Positions 54,933 to 64,000 of a DNA stretch of 64,000 nucleotides are shown one piece after another (position 1 is the first letter of the stretch; each line of letters starts with the position of its first letter). A model generated the notes under the pieces. That model worked only from the letters and a program-made list of their open reading frames with translations, was not told where the DNA came from and searched no databases. The stretch spans positions 11,726,521 to 11,790,520 of the forward strand of contig NC_049988.1 of assembly GCF_000003815.2 (NCBI RefSeq). Reading direction: 5' to 3'. Both the position numbers and the translations under genes were made by a program. Source of the stretch: Branchiostoma floridae (Eukaryota; Chordata; Leptocardii; Amphioxiformes; Branchiostomatidae).

Positions 54933-56400
54933 TAGGATTACGAAACATTGCTGTTATCAGATTTACATAATCAAATTGATACATAACTTGTTATGGGGTT
55001 GTGTAAGGCGATGGGAAGAAACATCTGTTGTATCTATTTACTTTGTTCAAGCTGACAGGATATTCATCCATATAGGCATATCTAAGCACGCGGAGGCACA
55101 CGTGTGACCCAAAAATATACTTAACTCAGCAAAATGTGCTTTATTATAACATACGTATTCTCATCACAGATTAACGATAATTACTACTTTTACCTAGTGA
55201 CTAAATCAGTGACCCATAATGGGCACAACTTCTTGGTACTTATATGAAAATTTTCTTATGAGAAAGTTGCTGTAGATCCAGCTCAAGATTGAAGTAAAGC
55301 AAGAATGGGAGTTGATTGCTACGGCTGATATTTATGGACACTTCTTCAGACGCACATAATTTTCAACATTATGCCTTGATGTGCTAATTGTAACATCACC
55401 TCCACTTTATGAAAATAGGGAATAACCCATGCATCTTATTGCATCTAATCCCTTGGGGGTTTATTAGAATAGTATTGCTATATAAAAATTATAATACAAC
55501 CTTAGCGAGGTCCAAATTCAATATCAAGTCGCTACTACTATAAGAATTTGGAACAAAAGTACCCGAATGGACTAGTTATTTCTGGAGTTAAGTCCCAGGC
55601 TAAGATAAGTATTCATGCTTTGTCATTCAGTCGGTTTGGTGGTTTCCCCGGCAAGTGCTCTGTTGGTCATTTGAACACAAGAAAATATGACGTTTGTTTC
55701 AGCTTTGAGAGGCTCGGAAATTGAACATCGTAGTATAGACACCCTTAGCATTATAACGGCATTAAAACTGAACATATTCTGGATTGATTCGACAATCTCA
55801 ATGATATTGAGATTTCCCTTAATTACCACATATCAAGTCCATTTGTATCACAATTTCATACTTTGGGCGCTACAAAGCGTACAGAAATAAGATCATGAAG
55901 ATAAGCCTTTTATATACATTGTTGCCATTAATATATTAACACATAAAACACAACACAACACATGATTTTACTCATACACTTCTACATTGTGAGTAGCCAT
56001 TAGTCACTGACAGCGCAGTGGACTTAGACTATCTTGCATTGTTCTGCGCCACAACAAGCAAACCGCACGGCTTGTTCCGTAATGTACCCGAGTACAACAT
56101 GAATTGACACACCAGTTCACTCCCTCACGATTCCGTATCCTCCGACCATTGCATAAGGATACCAGAGACGGAAAAGGCACGTTTACTTTTGCTGATAAAA
56201 TGAGAATTTAACCATATGCGTGGTTTGCTGATGACATGATTAAACAACATGATAAGAAATACGTCTCAGCATGATGCAAGGAGCAAACATCTGTGTCTTA
56301 TTTACAGATAAATTACGTAAGTGGGTCAGGACGTGTCAATAACATCCTGTATCCGTATCTCTAAATGGACGCCGTACCTGTTTTTTCGCTCGCCTCATGA
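54933..56400. other. Intergenic, no gene recognised
   Basis: AT-rich. Two overlapping frames of about 67 codons at 55623-55890 lie on opposite strands, and neither has a recognisable motif. Confidence 0.5.
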
Positions 56401-56401
56401 T

Positions 56402-56790
56402 TCAACGAATTACCTCATAAATTTCAATTATGCAACAATGTAGCATTCGATAATTCGATAATTGTTGGTATTGCACTGGTAAGGTCCAATCGCAGTTGCG
56501 GAGTTGTCTGCCATGGTGTTGTCCACGGGTAGGGGGCAGGAACACGAAGAGAACTTTCAACTCATACAGCAAAGTTAGTTTTCGTCTCCGGGTTGAAAGG
56601 TGCTCAATTCCGAGATCATGCTGAGCTGCAGTGTACGAGGTGAAATGTCGTCCCAACATCATCATCCTGCAGGCCCTTCTCTGTACGCGCTCTGAACCGG
56701 CCGACTGTCTATGGGTTAGCGCTGAAGCCGCAGTAACCGCAGTATAGAAAACGTGTAAGAAAAAGGCTGTCAAAATTCACCTGCCTGATG
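56402..56790 (-). pseudogene. LINE reverse transcriptase C-terminal fragment
   Basis: The minus frame reads SERVQRRACRMMMLGRHFTS, then AAQHDLGIEHLSTRRRKLTL. This matches the post-RT block of CR1/Jockey-type LINEs (iE.vQrRa.riilg..Y......lgl..L..RR..l). Catalytic RT blocks are not present upstream, and the 3' end is unclear. Confidence 0.7.
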
Positions 56791-58383
56791 TTTAGTCGAT
56801 GAAAAACCTCCAACTGGTACCATAGTCTGATCATATAGTGACTGTGACTGATGTTGACCCCAAACTGGACAAGACATCACGAAATCTTTATTTCAATCTC
56901 CGATGAACTTTGAACTATCTACACAAGAAACACATCCAACATATACATGCAGTTACTCTAGGCTGTGCCGGATACTCCATAAAATATCTAATTTTCTAAC
57001 AAAATGAAATAGTCAAGACCCTAACCTAAAGTTTCCAGTTAGAAAAATGCCAACATTTTCCAAGAAAAAAGCCGACTCATAAAGCAGCTGTTTGATTTCG
57101 CAACAAGAGAGTGGTTGCAATCAAGTTTACAGTGAAACTTATCACTTGAATAGTAATCAACCACGGTAAACTAAGTAAAGTACAGTAAAGTACATATGCA
57201 TAGAAATTACTTACACAACGAATAACGAAGTAACTTGTACATGCAATATATGAAGTATAAAAGCCATTGTCAGTATTTCGCTTGACTTTTCGTTTCACCT
57301 CCGTCTCTACATCATATTTTAACATTCTATGTTTACTTTATACAGAGGTTTTGTCCATTTTGCCCAAATGACATCAAAGACGACGTCACTTTGTTATGGA
57401 TTGTACACGATATGATGATAATCGCGCAAATCATTTCTTCGCACAAATCTGTTTACATTTCTTTCCATTTGCTCTAAAGAAATTTTTACTCCCTGCTCGT
57501 TAGAGGCGATAACCCTTACTGTGTACAAGTATAGGCAAATATATCCACGAATTTTTATACCGTAGAACCAATTCTGTAAGTGGCATGGGAGACCATTATG
57601 TTGATTTATTCATGCCTATAGATATCAATACATGTCTGTTTAGTTGTACTGTAAGTAGTTGTTATATAGACCTTACGAAAGTCGCTATACTTTTGTGGTG
57701 TCAATAAAAAATTCCTTTTATTCATGCCTTATGCCTCGAACTCGCTTATGCCAGGGCCAGACTTCAAAACCTGTGACTGTGCTTCTCGTGGTTATGAAAC
57801 ACAAAAATGCATATCAAGAAACATAGATATATGAAAAGTTTTTGTAGGTTTTCATATCATAATTTCCGTTGTCGCATACTTCCCGACCGGGCGCCATTAA
57901 AAATGTTATCCCAGCATAAGTCACGACAAGAAAGTGGTAGGTACTTCTAACTACAACAGTAACACTACAAAAGTGACACTTTCAGGCATTTTCAGTTGGC
58001 TTTTTTGTGATTTATATCGATGCTATTTTAGACTGTCGCAGCTGTCGACCTATTTTGAGGCTCAAGCGGGCCATCGGTCCCTGTGAAATATAGGCCAGCA
58101 ACTGCTCGACTGTGCTGTGAAAAACAACTGGAATCCTGAGCCTCCGAGACACCACTTTGGAGCCTGACGGGAACCGAACGGGAGCCAGCCAATAGTCAAG
58201 TTGTTGCTAGTTTTTCGCATTAACACACCGACACCTCTACAAGGCAGAATGGAATCTCTATATGGCATTGACAGCTCGTGTCAACTGTGACCAAGGTATT
58301 AGGGGGGAAAGGCATAAAATCCATCTGTCATTTCTATACGGTTCCAAGGATAGTTCAGCTGATGGATGGTTGCTACGTTTAAT
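56791..58383. other. Intergenic with one dispersed repeat
   Basis: 57395-57715 is the second copy of the repeat at 53388-53725. Nothing else is recognised. The minus frame at 57077-57325 is hydrophobic but has no family signature. Confidence 0.5.
57395..57715 (+). repeat. Dispersed repeat, copy 2
   Basis: See the copy at 53388. The two differ by small indels but keep the same block order. Confidence 0.75.
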
Positions 58384-61300
58384 TCAGGTTAAAGCAGCTT
58401 CATCAAGTTCCTTGAGAACCTTTGAAAACTTTCTGCGATTATCCAGATCTGGTGTTCCAGCCTGGGCTGTAGTCTTGTTGTTGCTCTTCCCGATCGTCGA
58501 CAGAGTACGATTTGCTTTCCCAGCAGCTTTTGAAGTGGTTTCTCTAATTAAAGCAACCATCTGTAAATCATCTGTACCTGGATCCTGACATTCCTCGGCG
58601 TACACATCCATGAGGATAGCCATGAACATGCTAAGTAATATGAACTGCATCAAGACTTGGTAGGAAAAGAACATTAAAGGTCCAAAGACCCAATGTCCAT
58701 CGACGAGAGCATCAAAATTAAAACTACCCAACATCATAGTGCACAGGCTTTGTAGACTGCTTGGCATGCTCTTGTAATCCTGTAACTTGACGCCGAAAAC
58801 AAGATTCCCCATCTGAGTGAAGGCAACGAGAATGATGCTAGTCATCAAAGTGAACTGCAAAATCGGTTTGAAGGACTTTTTTAAGGTCACGGATAGGGCG
58901 AAAACGTGTGAATTGAACCGTAGGAGCCGAATGAACTTTAACGTGCCACAACATATGAGTAACGCGAGCAGGTAAGTATACAGTTGGAACCAGTTGACTG
59001 CGCTCTTGTAGAGACCAAAAACGAAGCTTGAAAATTTCCGTTGTTCAGCAGCCTCATCGATGAAGCCCTGAGCGGTGAAATAAACACCAAGGGTCGCGAT
59101 GCCAACAGTGATTACAAGGAGTTCAACCCAGCTCCAAAACTCAGTCAGGTACTCCATCGGGCGAGAGAAAAGTTTCCTGGCTGAAATGACATGGAAATAC
59201 ATGCTTATGCTGTGCATATGAAATACTCTAAAAACTCAATACTGAATGCAAATTTTCACATTTAATAGACATGATGTACTCTGTTAGAGACTGTGACAAG
59301 CTACCCATTCCTATAAATTTTCCTAAATTGGGTAGAAAGTTACTTGTATCGTGTTACTCATGTCACGTGATATCAGTTACGTGTTTATTACGTCAATGAT
59401 GCAATGATTGAAATGACATTCAAAAGATTTGTGTGTAGAAATTCTAATTTAACCAAAAACAAGATAGATTGGTGATCGTGTGCTGTCACATGACAGTACG
59501 ATACGGCGGCTGTGTTCTATAAATCTGGTACTTATGACCAAGTAATGATGCCATGTGTCTATTATGTCACCTTATTTAGCTGCATCGGTACTTTAATTCT
59601 AAGGAAGACAGAAATATGACAGTGGAAATTACATTGTACTAACTTACCTTCTTTTACTGTAAATACGAGAATGAAGGCTGCCAGCACAGCTCGCAACACG
59701 AAGAGTAAGATGGCGTCTTGTTGTATCAGCCTCAAGGTTACAACCTCGGAACCTTTGTAGACAGCTCCCAGGTTGGTAAACTCTACCACTAGAGTCACCA
59801 TAGAGAACAGGCTCGCATGTGGGTTATACAGAATCATCTCCACAAAGACGGCACGTGTTCGCTCATCTAACCATCCAGTCTGCTGTAAGAATGTTGACAA
59901 ACGCTGACTCGATGCACGAGTCTTTCCCAGTGGAGTGACGTAACCGCCTGTGTGATATGAGCCATGCTGTCCAAAATACGGGAAGCCTGAATAAAGAAGA
60001 AAAAGTACAAGCCGGTATGAAATAACAGTTTCTTCTGATCATTGTCCATTGGTTTTGTCGGCAGATATAATGTATTAATATAGCTGTCGGAATTTCAGAG
60101 CTAAAACTAAAGAAACGGCAAGGATATTTATCCTGGACGGACTTACTGTCAATCAGCGAAGAAAACTTGTACTTCCAAGGCGTTTCCATTTCTTCCGTTA
60201 TTAGATTGCTTGTACAGTTTGCTCCTGTGACAGGCGTGGTCACTGTACTAGCAGCTGTTGGTGATGTCGGTGAACATGTTACCGTACCTGTGACGTTTGT
60301 GGTCTCGTTTCGACGATTCCATCCCTGAAGAAATAAGGAATGTTTCTATTGCTCATATAACGTGGCAGAAACGCGGTTAAAAGCCAAATACCGAAAGCAA
60401 CCCGCTGAAGCAGGCCAATCGCTCATGCATGACAAGCAACGACCATGTGGTTTCTGACATATGTGTACATCTAACATTTTCTTTTGTACTGACGCAACCA
60501 TAGTTACCTGAGTATAATCGTCAATATCTTCCGTCAGTATAGAGATGCCCACAGTGCAGAGAGGTGTTATATCTTGCATTCTCTGTGGTGTTTCGCAAAG
60601 TTTTCCTGAAGAAGATACGTGTTACCATTAGATTAAGATTAGAGTATGGGTTGGCAAACAAAAATTAGATTAAGATAAGAGTATGGGTGGGAAACAAAAC
60701 CTTGATATGAATGCATCCAGCAAATTGTAAAGCTTATCAGAAGCAGCTTGTTATCTTACCCTGTTTCAGCCGTACTTGTCTTAACTGCACCGCCTCTATG
60801 GGATGAGTTAACATGTCCTGAAGTACTGTGTCTGCTGCCCTGGTTTGCCCATTGTACCACTCTGCTGAACGTGTTGTCGGAATCAGGTCGTGTTGAACCC
60901 AACTCCAGAATGACTCGAAGTCCTTGACCTTTTTATAAAAAGAAAACGAATTGTTTTCTTCTTCTTTGGTTGTCATGATATGTGTTAAGTGTTTTCCCAG
61001 CTGACATTTCAAAGTATGCTCCCGGCTGATTTGTAAGAAAAGACTGGCAAGATGCAAAGGTTGAACTGCGTACAAATTTCAGTAGGCCAGCAGAGTATAA
61101 TAAGAAAAGACTGGCATGATGCAAAGGTTGAGCTGCGTACAAATTTCAGTAGGTCAGCAGAGTATAATAAGAAAAGACTGGCATGATGCAAAGGTTGAGC
61201 TGCGTACAAATTTCAGTAGGCCAGCAGAGTATAATAAGAAAAGACTGACATGATACAAAGGTTGAGCTGCGTACAAATTTCAGTAGGCCAGCAGATTATA

Positions 61301-63308
61301 ATAAGAAAAGACTGGCATGATACAAAGGTTGAGCTGCGTACAAATGTCAGTAGGCCAGCAGGATATAATAAGCACAGACTGGCATGATACAAAGGTTGAT
61401 GAACTGCGTACAAATTTCAGTAGGCCAGCAGATTATAATAAGAAAAGACTGACATGAAACAAAGGTTGATGAACTGCGTACAAATTTCAGTAGGCCAGCA
61501 GAGTATAATATGAAAAGACTGACATGATGCAAAGGTTAAACTGCGTACAAATTTCAGTAGGCCAGCAGATTATAATAAGAAAAGACTGGCATGATACAAA
61601 GGTTGAACTGCGTACAAATTTCAGTAGGCCAGCAGAGTATAATACGAAAAGACTGGCATGATACAAATGTTGAACTGCGTACAAGTTTCGGTAGGCCAGC
61701 AGAGTATAATAAGAAAAGACTGACATGATACAAAGGTTGAGCTGCGTACAAATGTCAGTAGGCCAGCAGGATATAATAAGCACAGACTGGCATGATACAA
61801 AGGTTGATGAACTGCGTACAAATTTCAGTAGGCCAGCAGATTATAATAAGAAAAGACTGACATGATGCAAAGGTTGATGAACTGCGTACAAATTTCAGTA
61901 GGCCAGCAGATTATAATAAGAAAAGACTGACATGATGCAAAGGTTGATGAACTGCGTACAAATTTCAGTAGGCCAGCAGAGTATAATATGAAAAGACTGA
62001 CATGATGCAAAGGTTGATGAACTGCGTACAAATTTCAGTAGGCCAGCCACGAAGGTGTGACATAAATGGACTTGGTTGAGTTATATAATTTTAAGATTAC
62101 TACAATTCCCTGAGGTACGAGGGCTTTTTTTTCTCTATTATGGTACTTGCCATATATTGTCGTTAATGGGTGTTAGTTTTTTTTTTATTTTCTCGTACTC
62201 ACATCTGAGAAGTCTCCCTTCACAATCTGTTCCTTCACGTTCTGTGTCATGTAGTAAGCCAGTGGGCTTCTCTCACCGTACGCTGTGAGCATGATCACCG
62301 TCAGGAACAGGCCGAACGCGGTCACCTCCCACACGGCTGCGTTTCTCTACGCTCTTGGTTCTTTCTTCAACCAAAACTGTTTCATCCGGTGGCAGCGTGG
62401 AGCGCTTCTCATCTGGTAACTAAAATCATAACGAGTAAGAAGCTACACGTCAAAGCCAAAACAGCAAATATAGGCTAGGTCTGATTTGCGTAATTGATAA
62501 GGAAATGGTATTATTCCATATTTGTGGTAAATGACAGGTTTTTTTTTTTACTTGTGGCATTTGGAACTGATAAATGCTAAGGTAAACATTGAACATTACT
62601 GATGCAAATGAGGATCTTATTTGCATGAATTATGAGAAATGCAATGAATGCCTTCTTTCTCACCATAGATCGTGTACACCTGTTAATTGGGTGTGGAGAT
62701 GATCAACTGTTATGTTTTGTTTTTCAAATGAGGACCTCATTTGCATAATTCATGACAAACATAACCATTGCACCTGTTGTAAGGGTCAAGGTCATTTGGC
62801 GAAGGTATGGGGTCGTTGAACTCTAGTTGAACCTTTAAGCATTCTTTTTCAGAACCAAACACAGGTATTTATGTAGCTTCTTTCTATGATACAGCCTAGT
62901 TTTAGCCATCGAATGAATTGCCAGAAATGTCACATGCTTACTCGTCAAGAGATATAAACATACCTATTATGGTTACAACATAAAAAAAGACTGTGAGCAG
63001 TGTGTTTCAGTATGCCAAATACACTATTAAAAGGACGTGTTTTACCACAAGTTTCAAATATGTAGAATATAGATATAGCTTTTAAACACCGTTCCTTGAT
63101 GTGTAGGCAAAATAATATGCACAAAGTACCAGGCCTATGACTGACCAACTAATGAAATAAAGTAGAATTATCGTAGATTACATTATTATTAATATTAATC
63201 TTCCGGTACCTTTGAGTTGGCATCATACTCAGCTGCACGACGGATTGCAAAATATCTCATCCAGGAGGTGGCGCTGATCGATAGTTTATTTTTTGTAGGT
63301 ACATCACC
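58384..63308 (-). CDS. Polycystin family channel protein, C-terminal half (polycystin-1-like)
   Basis: Seven exons on the minus strand: 63308-63210, 62419-62203, 60928-60760, 60605-60508, 60324-60147, 59986-59648 and 59180-58384 (stop TGA). Phases run 0,0,0,1,0,1,1. Visible in order: EVTAFGLFLTVIMLTAYGE (S1); the extracellular polycystin domain with VKDFESFWSWVQHDL, GGYVTPLGKTRASSQ and TRAVFVEMILYNPHASLF; S2 to FTVKE; EARKLFSRPMEYLTEFWSWV into S3; a basic S4 (LKFIRLLRF); S5; pore SLCTMMLGSFNFDAL; and S6 ending MAILMDVYAEE. A short tail of about 65 residues has no EF hand, which favours a PKD1-like over a PKD2-like protein. These proteins act as membrane receptor-channel subunits, often in cilia. 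The N-terminal region (PLAT, GAIN/GPS) would lie beyond the right edge. Exon 62419-62203 is 217 bases where 216 fits, giving one apparent frameshift near 62340. About 631 residues are visible. Confidence 0.88.
61040..62048. repeat. 67/70-bp minisatellite, 15 copies, in a polycystin intron
   Basis: The unit is AAGAAAAGACTGGCATGATG, CAAAGGTTGA(TGA)RCTGCGT, then ACAAATTTCAGTAGGCCAGC AGAGTATAAT. Fifteen copies of GTACAAAT or GTACAAGT recur at steps of 67 or 70 bases, the longer units having an extra TGA. The array fills most of the intron between exons 62203 and 60928. The many 60-98-codon minus frames here (MYAAQPLHHASLFLLY and variants) are repeat artefacts. Confidence 0.97.
62420..63209. other. 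Polycystin intron
   Basis: AT-rich. AATGAGGATCTTATTTGCAT and AATGAGGACCTCATTTGCAT (62607 and 62728) are near-identical 20-mers about 120 bases apart, with TTATGAG/TCATGAC context following both, so a diverged duplication is likely. Confidence 0.5.
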
Positions 63309-64000
63309 CTGTGGAAAAACTCTTTAAGTATCTCTCCAAATACAAAATTATAGGAATGCAGAATTCTAGAAATTAAAGCATTAGAACCGCGTAGGGTGTT
63401 AAAAATTCACAATAAAACCAAGGAAATGAAAAGGCGTATGTATCTCCATAGACATGAGAGTTAAAAAAGAATCGATGGCCAAGTTTTCCCATTATATTTA
63501 TATCAGTATTAATCAACGGCGAAACTTTGATACTATTCAAACAGTCTTCACCAGACTGACATGTAACTGAAAATAAATAGAATAGGCAAATGTTCGGTAC
63601 AGTAAGCCCATGATAGGTCGGTACAGTAAGCCCATTATAGAAGGTAGAAGTTGCCTTGCGAGTTAATCCTATCTAGACCAGGCTCTTGTGCTCACCTCCC
63701 TTCGTAAATTCAAAACGGCTCGTGGTACGATCACCTAATTTGCAGGGGATATTGTGATCGTAGCTTTGTACCTTTTCTGTGATTGTCATATTGTTATGAC
63801 GTAATGTGACGTAATTAGGACGTCATGATGCATTTTGTCTTAAACCGTCTAAAAGGGAATGTCCGTTATACTTGAAGATATTAACTGAAACGTTGACTAA
63901 TAAATGTATTTTAAAATTTTATTGATATCTAAGTCTGCCAAGTCTTCTGTTGCCAACGACGACAGCTCTGACACCAATATGACGTCAGAAAATTAAGTAA
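63309..64000. other. Right edge, probably intron or upstream region of the polycystin gene
   Basis: I find no further convincing exon. GGTACAGTAAGCCCAT is repeated at 63596 and 63620. The phase-0 acceptor at 63308 implies an upstream exon beyond what I can identify. Confidence 0.45.

Noticed and set aside
60933-62031. Family of 60-98-residue minus-strand proteins (MYAAQPLHHASLFLLY and variants)
   Set aside because: Frames through the 67/70-bp intronic minisatellite; no conserved gene structure.

Overview
This is a eukaryotic window with short exons, GT-AG introns of a few hundred bases, TATA boxes with non-coding first exons, and heavy loads of MITEs, SINEs, LINE fragments, minisatellites and two 100-base assembly gaps (9141-9240 and 38628-38727). 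The gene content (secreted fibrinogen-related lectins in a tandem family, a polycystin-1-type channel, an apolipoprotein D-like lipocalin, a kelch protein) and the style of repeats suggest a marine invertebrate deuterostome, most likely a lancelet (Branchiostoma). The species call is inference.

Layout. 1-7.2 kb: no gene; LINE fragments, microsatellites and duplicated spacers. 7.2-10.5 kb (minus): a broken Helitron-type element with a DUF6570-like region, the first part of a Helitron Rep domain and, across an assembly gap, a cysteine-protease-like domain, followed by a 42-bp minisatellite. 10.5-12.4 kb: a foldback element and other repeats. 12.4-14.3 kb (plus): kelch copy A. 16.3-20.4 kb (minus): a rearranged FReD (fibrinogen-related domain) locus with one FReD exon cut short and one full FReD exon. 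20.7-30 kb: a repeat-dense tract with MITEs, a palindrome array, a composite element with iterated subterminal motifs, two SINEs, an L1/Tx1-like RT fragment and a direct duplication. 30.5-32.6 kb (plus): kelch copy B. 32.6-37.9 kb: a DIRS-type retroelement with its inverted termini and internal complementary region, inserted just behind kelch B. 39.9-42.8 kb and 45.9-49.5 kb (minus): two complete FReD genes. 51.6-54.9 kb (minus): a lipocalin gene. 58.4-63.3 kb and beyond the right edge (minus): the C-terminal half of a polycystin family gene.

The locus history can be read from the sequence. A block made of kelch (plus), spacer and FReD (minus), tail to tail, has been duplicated. Blocks 1 and 2 keep kelch and FReD; block 3 keeps only the spacer and FReD. 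The FReD genes share one exon plan: signal peptide, short Cys-pair exon, long Cys-pair exon, short, long, then a single exon for the whole FReD domain, with every coding junction in phase 1. They predict secreted lectin-like proteins with an N-terminal stalk of cysteine-pair modules that I do not recognise as a named domain. Both kelch copies carry a nonsense codon, each at a different site. The lipocalin and polycystin genes each carry one apparent single-base frameshift in an otherwise consistent exon model.
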